DNA of 64,000 nucleotides, from contig OU015495.1 in assembly GCA_907164885.2 (NCBI GenBank), positions 215,852,224 through 215,916,223 of the forward strand. The letters are read 5' to 3'. The notes beneath the pieces were generated by a model. It was not told the DNA's origin. It did no database searches and saw nothing but the letters and a program-made list of their open reading frames with translations. Both the position numbers and the translations under genes were made by a program. Below, in pieces: positions 54,804-64,000 of this stretch (within the stretch, counting starts at the first letter, position 1; every line of letters starts with the position of its first letter). This DNA comes from Dolomedes plantarius. Lineage: Eukaryota; Arthropoda; Arachnida; Araneae; Dolomedidae.

Positions 54804-55507
54804 ATCTACCTCCATGACTGACAGTTGAGATGAGACAGCCAGAATCTTAGCTTGTGCAGGTGTTCTCCAAACATATGCACGTCCTGTTTGGAGGAACAAT
54901 GATTCGTCGGACCCAATGCCGTTTTTAGATATATTACTCGACCAGAATTTGCGTTCGTGGAAACACTGTGAACGATATTTTGCGTTGGCATCTATTGCGA
55001 GTGGCTACTCTTCCGTAAATGCTTTGTTTGCGAAGTTCCCTTCTACCTCTAATGGAACATGCAGATGCAGATTGAGCTCTTCGGTCATTTTGGTTGCAGT
55101 CGTTTTCTTTCTTCGTGTCACAATCCGCTTCAATACCTCGTCGGTCTCTTTCACTCAGCCGTCCTCTATTCTGTTTCGCAGAGGATGTTTATTCCGTGCA
55201 CTCTGTATGTTATCATGACTTTCGATACCATAGCTCAAAACTCATCCATTAGCCTGGGGGTTGCAGTAACAGATACTCCAATTTAACCGCGCTCAAACAA
55301 TTTGCCCTTTCTGCAAGGTTTGACATTTTACACTTTTCCCACAAAAAGCCCGATGCCCTTATTCTTCATTACTGCTACCTGACAGCAGAATAATGCATAC
55401 ACTATATTATATAAAAAAATACCGGAGGCTAGAATTGTTTTTTAAGGAATATGATGCACGTTCTTAAACACTACAAATATTGATAGGCGTTTGATAACCA
55501 CCTGTAT
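54804..55507 (-). pseudogene. Decayed Tc1-like transposon, family 1, copy 2, truncated
   Basis: On the minus strand it begins TACAGGTGGTTATCAAACGC at 55,507 and follows copy 1 (33.43 kb) block by block, including GCGGATTGTGAC and the region before ATGGAGG. It breaks at about 54,804 at the junction with the Helitron-like fragment. About 700 bp remain of roughly 1.19 kb; the 3' half with the catalytic Glu region is missing. Confidence 0.8.
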
Positions 55508-55513
55508 ATATAT

Positions 55514-55830
55514 CGAACGATCGTTTTCCCGTATGCATCGTTTATTTCATCCAGTCCCGAATGAATTCCATAGAAAACAAGCAAAAACAGATGGATCGTT
55601 CCGCATGGATCGATCCGCATGGATCGTTCCTCGATCCATGAATCGTTCCTCGACCGCATGATCGTTCATGATCTCATGACCTCATGATCTCATGACCTCA
55701 TGATCGTTCCTCGACCGCATGGATCGTTCCTCGATCCATCGTTTTCCCGCAATATTCGTTCAGAATATCGCAGCTTTACATCAATTTATCGGATCGATCG
55801 TTTTTTCATAATAACTGAACCTGAAATATA
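55514..55830. mobile_element. Pogo/Tigger-like miniature element with internal tandem repeats
   Basis: Resembles the element at 35,902: GATCGTTTTCCCGTATGCAT then CGTTTATTTCATCCA at the left and ATCGTTTTCCCGCAATATTC further right. Between them an array at about 55,590-55,745 repeats GATCGTTCC, CATGGATCG and CTCATGACCTCATGATC in changing order. The left terminus is missing at the Tc1 junction. Confidence 0.55.
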
Positions 55831-56418
55831 AATGTCTGGATCGAGCTAGAATGACGCTCTAATTAAACAATGAGCAGAACATTTGAGATGCACGGTCTCT
55901 TATTCCTGTATAGCCTGGTTTTGCATAATCGTGCCACTCCCATTATTTGTTCGTCGTTGGTGTTCCTCAATTTTTTAGCCTCTGAAGTATCCTATTTTAG
56001 GAAACTCATTCCAAATTCTCCGACTATTCAACATTTCTGTTCTTATCAGCAATGGCTCACAGTCAGCCGACCTGGGCGGTTCCTGCTGTCCTCTGGCTTT
56101 TGTCTTGGCCTCGGGATGGAGGCGCCCTGGTGTTTGGTCTAGGGCGTGGAAAGCAGTTCTACACTGGCCGATGGGGGTTTCACCCGGAAGCAGGACTTCC
56201 TGGTGGTCTTATGTCGGACCCCATCCAGTGCAAAGGAATGGTTCCAGTTACAAACCATTCACGGCTGACGCTCCTTTATACTCTCGCACAATAACCGATA
56301 CCGAAAGGAATGCAATTTGCAACACAGAAAAAAATATTGTTTACTTGTGGAGAGAAAACCGCCAAAAAACAAACGAAGATTAAATACTTTTATTTGAATC
56401 AAAATTCCTGTGTATTTC
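55831..56418. other. No gene recognised, includes a GC-richer block
   Basis: 56,040-56,300 is clearly GC-richer than its surroundings (GGGATGGAGGCGCCCTGG). On the minus strand GAGTATAAAGGAGCG looks like a TATA box, so it may be part of an LTR, but no ends are visible. Confidence 0.35.

Positions 56419-56419
<1 letters not shown>

Positions 56420-56457
<38 letters not shown>
56420..56457. repeat. (TTA)n microsatellite
   Basis: About twelve uninterrupted TTA units. Confidence 0.97.
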
Positions 56458-56559
56458 CTTGGATTTCAGTACAACTTTGTAATTTTATCTTCAATTACAC
56501 TACAGGTATGTATGCATTGCATGTATGTGAGTAAATATATTTTAGGGATATCAAACTTT

Positions 56560-56630
56560 AAGGAACTTTTTTGTATGTTCCATCGTTTAGTTGAGTCGAA
56601 AACGACAGATCGAGATTCCACTGAATATAA
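56560..56630. mobile_element. Right-end fragment of the pogo/Tigger-like miniature family
   Basis: CATCGTTTAGTTGAGTCGAA then AACGACAGATCGAGATTCCACTG resembles the right end of the element at 35,902-36,074. No left end was found nearby. Confidence 0.5.
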
Positions 56631-57030
56631 ATTAATTTTTGAATACAAGCTCTGTGCTTTGTGTGTTTATTTGAAGCACGGGGACGTGACAATCGAAGAT
56701 ATGTGGATCTTGCACCTTAACGTCGAGCTATTCTCATCATGCAGGTTGTGTGGCATTACGAGAAGTCTATCTTTCTACCCTCATTGTTTACTTAAGCTGC
56801 TTCGATAAGTAGCATGTTGCCTGTTTGGTGTACCACCTTGGCAAACGGGTATCTCTCAACCTTTGGACAGCCATCCTGGCCCAATTATTTTTGCTTCTCT
56901 TTTGTTTTTTGGGTCAGCTGTACTTGGAAAGCACATACGCACGGCTGTTCACCGTTCCACTGAGTATTAAGATGGGGTCCAAATAGGAAACTTAGTCCTC
57001 TTTGATTCTTGTTTGCTTGAAAAGAAGATT

Positions 57031-57546
57031 AGGGGGCGTCCATTAATTACGTGAGGCTTTTAGGAGTCGAGCCGAATCTTACCCAGTCTCACGTGGGGGA
57101 GAGGGGGGGGGGTCTCGGCTTTTTTCCCCCACAGTGTAAAATTGCGAAAAAACTGGGTTATATTAAGTAAAACATGTTTCTACACTAAAATATGGCTAAA
57201 TCCTACACAATAGTTCCACTAGTCACTCTCGAGACTACACATGAGCCCCCGACGACTGAATTAGAATGAATATTCTTTTGCGAATTTTAGTAGTTCCTAT
57301 TTAAGTATTTTAGTGTTCGATTTTCTCGCTGTGATTCTAGACTACGTTCTTAGTTGTCTTAAATACACTAGTCTTAACTAGTCTTAAATAAAAATAATTA
57401 AGCAAATTATGTTTTTTTAAATAAATCCGACGCAATCGAGCACAGATTAACGTATTTACACTAAAAATACGCATTTTGAAAAATCTCACGTGAGATTAGG
57501 GGGAGGGGTCGAAAAATAGCCTCACGTAATTAATGAACGCCCCCTA
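57031..57546. mobile_element. Terminal-inverted-repeat element, GGGGGCGTCCATTAATTACG family
   Basis: The left end AGGGGGCGTCCATTAATTAC and the right end (reverse complement) AGGGGGCGTTCATTAATTAC continue together through GTGAGGCT. TTA precedes the left and TAA follows the right. CTCACGTG-type motifs lie inside both ends. About 516 bp, non-coding. I have seen such termini in many invertebrate genomes but cannot place the superfamily with confidence. Confidence 0.8.
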
Positions 57547-60179
57547 ACTTACAGTCAATTTCTAGCAGATATGCTTAGTCAAGCAAGATAAATTGCATTC
57601 TATCGATACTTCGATGATTAAAAATGTTTTAATTAACAAGTCTTCCGAAAAGTTCATCTTACGTGCAAAACATTTCTGTCAGATGAACTTTAAGGATCCC
57701 GTTGGATTATGACCGACTAAATGATCACAATAATAGGAAAGTTCGAGGTCGGTTGGTTTGCAATGGTCATCTTTCCCGGGGCTAAACTCACCGAGACACA
57801 CTGCCTCATACTGATTCCGAAAGGTGACAACCATCCATGCTTCCCATGGGATTCGAAAACCGAAGACTATCGACTTACATCGTCCATGGCAGTTCATGAA
57901 TGAATACTTTTTAACCGTAACGGAACCAACCCCCTAATAAATAAACAATATCGCATAGACCGCGAGAGGGCGTTCCCAGCACTTCGCACGGCCAAAAAAA
58001 TAGTGTTTTGAAAAACACCAGAACCACTGATGATTGTCTAGCTGGAGTGTGGTGTAGCGTACTACCAGTATTGGGTTATTTTTTCCCAAGACCTCACAGA
58101 TTGCACGAAACACAGCTGTGTGTTTATCGGGCGGTTTCCCTAACAAGTGGTGCGGGTAACTGTTTGGAAAACAGGAAATGGTTTCACCCCAGTCATAAAG
58201 CTGTCTTCTCTCAGCGATAGCTTCATGCGAGTGATATTCGGCGGGCGATAAAGTTTCGGCACTAAGTGCTGTCAGCCGATAATCTGCCGCCCCCACCCCC
58301 GGCTAAAAATACAGACATTCAAGGGAGAGATGCTGGTTAGAATGCGCCCTGTGTAGACGTGTTTTTTCTAGGCTCCTGTGTTTTTGGGCCGGGAATGGGT
58401 CTTGGAGCGCGCAATGTGAATCTGCACGTAAATTTAAGTGAATATGTCGAAAGTGTCTAATGTTTAATTTTGTTTAATTTTTTTGTTGAGTTTTTGTTTT
58501 AAAAAATTGGCCTTCGCTTTTTAATTAGGAATTAGGTCTTTGCCTTGTTATGGATCCCATAGTAGTAATTTTTATCAACGCCTCAGAGAATCGCCTTGAA
58601 CATTTGGGGTGACGCTACAGTGGGAAAGGGGAATATGCTCTTCATGTCGGAGCACTACTGTAGGCACACTTCCAGAAGATAATAAATTTGTATTAAGTAA
58701 AGTATTTGGTTTCGAGTTTGTTTTATTTATCGGTAACACCATGGAGATCACGAATGCTAATTCTGGCGTCATTAACTAAGGATATTAACCAAACGAGAAG
58801 GGGGAAAAAAACTACTCTGGTAAAATCTCGAAATCATTGTTGGCGCCTAACCAGAAATCGAAAAAAAACTCGATAGCTAGGGATTCGGAAGCTGCGGGTT
58901 GGTTGCAAAAGTCGTTAGTCCGTGAGAACACGCTCGGAAGTAACGATGCAAAGATACGACTTGACGACATTTAATATTTCTGGAAATGTTTTCTTATTAA
59001 GTCGCTTCGGAGCCTTAAGATAAAAGGCACATAAACACCAACTAAGTTTGTAAAAATAGAAATCACGAAGTTTCAATTGCACTGTACGTGGTATTTTGTG
59101 GAAGAGCCACACTCAAGGGGCCAAAGAGACCACTGCTACAGGGGAACCAACACCGGTATCACCTCCATTGGGAGGGGGCGACATTTGGAAGGATGTACCT
59201 TCTCCCACCCACTCACATCATAGACGTGCTAGACACGAGGGTGTTCATCATAACTGAGCCCAATGCGGCTACTCTAAACCAAATCACCTCCAGATCTGTA
59301 AAGAAATCCAACATTCGTTTCCCGCGCCTTTAATTACAAGACACAAAATTTCAGGAAACTTTTTTAAAATTATATCGAAAATGATTTTACTTTTTTTTTC
59401 ATATAATCAGGCTTGTTTTTTTACAGCAAATTTATTTTATTTTAAAATTTTCATGATATATACCCTTTTTATTCTAAGAATTTGTAATCGACTAATAATT
59501 AGAAATTATTAGTTATGGGGTTTCATGAATAATCAATATTTTTGAATTCAAGTATTGAATAAAACAGATACACGCTTTTCAATGACAAGCCGTTGAAAAA
59601 TTCCGGTATTTTTTTTAATCGTATGTTCGAGTGGGCATTTTATGATATCAATTTTTTCATCCAATGCCCTGAAACGATTTCGTTAGTTAATAGTTAAGAG
59701 AATATGATTAATTTATCAAAACGAGTTCATTAGCAATAGAAAAGGATGATAATTCGCACTCCTGTCGAACCATTCCAAAGCGATCCGTTCAAAGGATTTT
59801 CCTTTTCAATCGGATTTCGAGCGCTGTGTGATTTCCTTGACTATTCATCCAACTCAACCCGACAAACCACATTCAATGCCATCCGCCTCAATAGGAAAGT
59901 GGTTTCCATGACACCCGAGTCAAGGTTAGTGGTTTCCGAACAATTGTTTCTTTTTCTGGAAGTCAACGAGATTTGTTATTATCGCAGTCACGCGACGTTC
60001 GAAGCAATTTCCATTACGTAAACACGAGTGTTTTGACGAGAGCTGGGGTGTACTGTAAATGGCAGATCGTATAGGGCAGCATGTCGCATCTCAACTCTTG
60101 CAGATTTTACTTCTTGTTTGGCGAGGAGTGGCAAAACATTGCATAATTTAACAGGGCGTTCAATGAGCATTCTTACAGC
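57547..60179. other. No gene recognised
   Basis: Mixed composition, with several GC-richer patches (57,680-58,290; 59,090-59,330). Short frames exist on both strands, but none shows a domain, splice context or agreement with a known family. Confidence 0.45.
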
Positions 60180-60428
60180 TTGTCGAATAAAATGCTCTCA
60201 GATGACGCAAAGTCTTTAGATACGGTATCTAAAGAAAGGTACATCACTAAATTAAACATTCAGGTACGGCCCGGAAAGGTTTATTCGGTACGTGACCCGT
60301 ATTTATCGACAGGGGAAGACTGGAGTTACGATACGAGACGCCGGCCCGAAGCAACTTATCCCGATATCTATACATATCTCGACATAATAATAATCATTCT
60401 CGACGAAAGAATGATTATATTCTCTTAA
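60180..60428 (+). pseudogene. Possible N-terminal fragment of a repetitive SWIM/YqaJ-type element protein
   Basis: The frame reads SLDTVSKERYITKLNIQ and, later, DPYLSTGEDWS and PEATYPDIYTYL. Arthropod genomes contain many copies of a gene whose N-terminus has the pattern RY-x-x-KL ... DPY ... PxVTYxDIYxYL, upstream of SWIM or YqaJ-like domains. The order here agrees, but the spacing is irregular and no downstream domain is found. The match is from memory and weak. Confidence 0.3.
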
Positions 60429-61332
60429 ACCTTGCGAAATGTTGAAAAAAAGTGTTAAAATACCTGTTACATACAACTAATATGAGAAATTTTATAAATA
60501 AACTTAAATTGTTTAACTCAAAATAAAGGTATCGTCCAAAAACACACGCAAACGCATAGGAACGGCTTCTGTTTTCTGCCACCCGATAATCACGTGATCC
60601 ATAGTAGACGAAAACTGACGTAGCCAGCGACGTTCCGCCTTATTGATCTCTCCCCGACTTTTTCCAGAAAAAAAAAATTTCCATTCAAGTAAAACAATTC
60701 CCTGTTCTCAATAAAACAATGAAATGGCATGCGTTAAAACTCTTACAAACACCATTTCAGAAAGCGCCGAAACTCACATTCCTCATACCTTCACCCTCCA
60801 TCATTAGGGGTCATATAATTTACCCCCAGTTCCGTACTTTTCCGTTAGACGGGCGCAAGTTATATATCGCCAAATATGGCGCCAAATAGTCACATTTTGT
60901 TTCATTAACTGTTACTCCCGTGATACGTGTATGGGAAAGAACATAAGATATAAGAAAGCATTCATTTTGTTCTTTAAGTAACTAATTAGTTAGGAGGTCG
61001 AAAATCTTTAATGTCCTTCAAGATGTCTTGACCATCTTTTTGTCGTCGCCCAAGAAATTCAGCCACGATTGCGAATGGTGGCGTGCCGTTCCTCAATGTT
61101 TTTTCATGAGGCCATAGCAACTGCTCAATCTTTTGTGCGATTGGGAAGAAAGCTAATGAAGTTTGTAATAAATTTGTTTCCAATTTTTATTCATGTGAAT
61201 TTCGGGGTTATATAGCTGGGTCTTTGAACTTAATCGTGTTCTCTCACATTATTCATACCCGTTGATCTATCATTTTCTTCCACCGTTTCGCGTGTGACAA
61301 TGCTTCTTCAAAATTGAGTCCATCTATTACCT
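60429..61332. other. No gene recognised
   Basis: Contains ATCACGTGATCC near 60,587 and a CpG-rich patch at about 60,540-60,660, but no adjacent gene was recognised. Confidence 0.45.
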
Positions 61333-62036
61333 ACTAGCCGGGCTTCGCCCAGCTACGCTCAAGCCATCAAAGGAAGATGATGAATGAATCAAGTGAATGA
61401 ATGATTCAATCGTTGTTTACAACTCAAGGGGAGAATTTTACGCCGTTCTTCGCGTTTGAAGAACCGCGTAGAAAATTTGTGTTAAGTATCGTTCTTTAAA
61501 ATTCAATTAAAAATCGAAATTTTAAGATAGAGACTTGAAATGAGGTTTATATGAATGAGAAAGCTTTCATCTTCCAGATGATGTAAATATTTTCTTTGTA
61601 AGATAAAAACTCGAAGACCCATCGACCGTAGATCCTCAAAAGTGCGTAAATTTCTCGAAAAAGTGGGTTCAATATTTTGATGAAAATATTAGTCTGTTTT
61701 AAATTATTTTTAAACAAATTAGGTCTTGTTTAAAGGAGAAATGTCTGTAGTCTTAGATTGTAAAAAGATCAAAATTCTACGATCATTTTTTGCCGAGATA
61801 TCGTAATCTGAAGTTAAAAAACATAAAATATCCCACAAAACATAAAATAATTAATTTTCTAGAATAAAATTTAAAATTCGGGCTTCGAGGTACACTTAAC
61901 CATAGTCTGCACTACCCGTGTGCCAAATTTCATGGCTGTAAGTTTCATAGGCCGCACACACGCACACATTGAGGCGGTACACCCGGAGAGTGTGACCGAT
62001 AGACAGAACCGGACCTTGCTTTATTAATATAGATAA
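61333..62036 (+). mobile_element. Second Helitron-like repeat family, about 700 bp
   Basis: Begins CTACTAGCCGGGCTTCGCCC, a GC-rich start able to form GGGC-TTC-GCCC, and ends with CCAAATTTCATGGCTGTAAG, CACACACGCACACA and TTTATTAATATAGATA. This start and end arrangement is common in non-autonomous Helitron-type repeats of invertebrates. No coding content. Confidence 0.55.
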
Positions 62037-62363
62037 AACTGATTTCCTAGGGTTGTTATGTTGGCGACTTTTCATACTTGCCAATGGCGATACTTAATAG
62101 GACAAACGCCAAATGCGCCCGGCTAACGGAAAACTAAAGTTCTCTTTGGGACTTTGTCCGTGGCGAATATCCCACAAAATGGACGTTATTCCCATAACAC
62201 ACGAGTTGTTAACGTTTTATACCGGTCCAAGAGTGTGTTCCTTGACGGGAGATGCATAGATACTCACTTTGTGCATCGCCAGGCTCAATTATCGGATAGG
62301 AAACTTTGGCGACACTTTTCGTATTAAAAGTAGTCTCATTTATGACCACTTTTTGTGACATTT

Positions 62364-63097
62364 TAAGGGAACTCACGACCCTTAAGTCGAGGAAATAAGG
62401 CATATTTTTATACTTTTTGACTCTTTGTAACTATTACAATTGACTCCCAATTTTTGCAAATTTTATGTATATGATAAATTGATCTATTTATTTTAATAAA
62501 CAAATTTTCAACTCTCAAAATAATTTTAAATAATTTTTTTTTTAAATGCTTTAGATATACCTTGTTTTTTAAGCATTTTTATCGTACACTGGCTCGCGCT
62601 CAGAACTATGAAATTAATTTGACACTTAAATGTATAATTCCCGTTTTATATCTAAAATAAATAATTCAAAATACAATCGAACATAAAACATTCGACATTA
62701 AAATATTTTTTCAAACTGCTCGAAATATACTTAAAATTTCCTTCAATTTTTGCATTCATTTAGCCCCGGAAAAATAACAAAATGTGCAGCGATGGCAATA
62801 ATTCTAGTTCAGACGCAATAAAATGACACGAGTATGCAGTGATAAAAATTTCACGGAATTACGTTTATAGTTTTTGAGATATCAGGTGCGGAATGACGCA
62901 AAATTACTTTTTGAGAAAAATGAGCTTAAAATTCTTCTTGCCATAAACTTGATCGGTCATTAAATATTTAGAATATCGATATCTCCGGAACTAAACGGAA
63001 TATGTTCACGCGGTTTGCTTTATTTTGTTCAGAAATGATCAGGCTTTAACATATATCGAATGTTTTAAAGATTTAAGAGTAGTGAGTCCCCACAAGA
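62364..63097 (+). mobile_element. Miniature inverted-repeat element, copy A
   Basis: The left end AAGGGAACTCACGACCCTTA and the right end (reverse complement) GGGGACTCACTACTCTTAAA are related terminal repeats. From 62,573 to about 63,097 it is the inverted counterpart of 63,448-64,000, so it is one of two copies of the same element. About 734 bp, non-coding. Confidence 0.7.
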
Positions 63098-63447
63098 AGC
63101 CCTTTTGTACGTGAAAAAGTTTGCATAATACGAAACCTAGTCTTGGTTGAAAGAATTCGCGTAACGGTATCCCAGAAGTATGTGCGAACACACATCCCGA
63201 AATCGAGGGATCCTCAGTTGTTTGTAAACAAAGACTTGCGTGCGAGCAGTCGTGCATGCCGCCGAATTCTTGCAGAAGAAGAGAAGCAGTATTTCCGAAT
63301 AAAGGGAGTGATGAATGAGGGTAAATTCCTATAACTATACGTCCTCATAATTACAACGATTTTCACACAGAGCTCACAAAATTCGATGCAAATGATTAAC
63401 TGACTTTTCAAAGTTTCCACGATTTTGAAAAATATCCGTTTTCATTT
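63098..63447. other. Spacer between two inverted element copies
   Basis: About 350 bp, less AT-rich than the arms, without recognisable coding content. It is the loop of the large inverted repeat formed by copies A and B. Confidence 0.6.
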
Positions 63448-64000
63448 AAGGGGACTCACTACCCTTAAATCTTTAAAACATTCGATTTTTTGGAAGAAAA
63501 AATATATGTTAAAGCCTGATCATTTCTGAACAAAATAAAGCAAACCGCAGGAACATATTCCGCTTAGTTCCGGAGATATCGATATTCTGAATATTTAATG
63601 ACCGATCAAGTTTATGGTAAGAAAAATTTTAAACTCATTTTTCTCAAAATGTCATTTTGCGTCATTCCGCACCTCATCTCAAAAACTAGGAAACGTAATT
63701 CCGTGAAATTTTTATCACTGCATAATCGTGTCATTTTACTGCGTCTGAACTAGAATTATTGCCATCGCTGCACATTTTGTTATTTTTTTCAGGGGTAAAT
63801 GAATGCAAAAATTGAAGGAAATTTTAAGTATATATTGAGTTAAGTTTATTTAAAAAAATTGAAAAAATATTTTAATGTCGAATGTTTTATGTCCAATTGT
63901 ATTTGGAATTATTTATTTTAAATAGAATACAGGAATTATACATTTAAGTGTAAAATTAATTTCATAGTTCTGCGCGCGAGCCAGTATACGATAAAAATGC
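63448..64000 (-). mobile_element. Miniature inverted-repeat element, copy B, cut by the window edge
   Basis: Begins AAGGGGACTCACTACCCTTA and follows the reverse complement of copy A with few mismatches up to the last base of the window (GCATTTTTATCGTATACTGG on the other strand corresponds to 62,573 onwards). Its second terminus should lie about 200 bp beyond the window. Confidence 0.85.

Noticed and set aside
56310..56534. Leucine- or tyrosine-rich frames across the (TTA)n tract
   Set aside because: Translations of a trinucleotide microsatellite, open by composition only.
57679..58296. Several short frames on both strands in a GC-richer patch
   Set aside because: No conserved motif, no consistent splice sites and no agreement between neighbouring frames.
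63143..63334. Plus-strand frame of 63 codons in the spacer between the inverted copies
   Set aside because: No domain or homology that I recognise, and it has an overlapping frame on the other strand; not enough to call a gene.

Overview
The window is eukaryotic and nuclear: strongly AT-rich, intron-rich, full of microsatellites and DNA-transposon relics, with no operons or bacterial signals. The Tc1-like, piggyBac, Tigger, hAT and mariner relics, and a decayed member of a gene family I know only from arthropods, point to an arthropod. The style of the Tc1-like transposases makes me favour a spider or other arachnid; that is recollection, not a search result.

Host genes. Positions 1-845 hold the 3' end of a plus-strand gene for a single-pass membrane protein with a cysteine-rich outer part and a cytoplasmic PPPSY motif; its 5' part lies outside the window. 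From 29,721 down to 10,619 on the minus strand is a complete class 3 (fatty) aldehyde dehydrogenase gene. I placed 12 coding exons whose splice phases all agree; they add up to 1,506 nt (501 residues), with NAD-binding motifs, catalytic Glu212 and Cys246, and a C-terminal membrane anchor. The two genes converge, separated by about 9.8 kb of AT-rich DNA with no recognisable gene.

Elements inside the dehydrogenase gene. Its introns carry a Tigger/pogo-like miniature element, two piggyBac-type deletion derivatives, two or three hAT-type elements (one with a perfect 8-bp target duplication and a BED-finger remnant), a solo-LTR candidate, a broken mariner, a Helitron-like repeat and a Tigger derivative that keeps the end of its transposase.

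From about 33 kb to the end I recognise no intact host gene. This part is a nested graveyard: a decayed Tc1-like family (33.4-34.6 and 54.8-55.5 kb), two related Tc1-like elements with long inverted termini (39.65-41.06 and 41.36-42.77 kb), the second with a transposase broken by one stop codon only; hAT inside hAT (43.4-44.5 kb); Helitron-like repeats, two of them abutting head to tail (46.0-47.6 kb); several fold-back elements (48.1-48.8, 49.0-49.2, 51.5-51.8 kb); a reverse-transcriptase fragment (38.4 kb); a decayed arthropod repetitive gene (51.4-53.3 kb) split by a fold-back insert with an 11-bp target duplication; and two inverted copies of one miniature element running off the right edge.

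The most unusual signals are the set of near-perfect short hairpins with 8-9 nt loops in unrelated contexts, the 32-residue spacing between the last two catalytic acids shared by both long Tc1-like elements, and the fold-back insert with the 11-bp target duplication.
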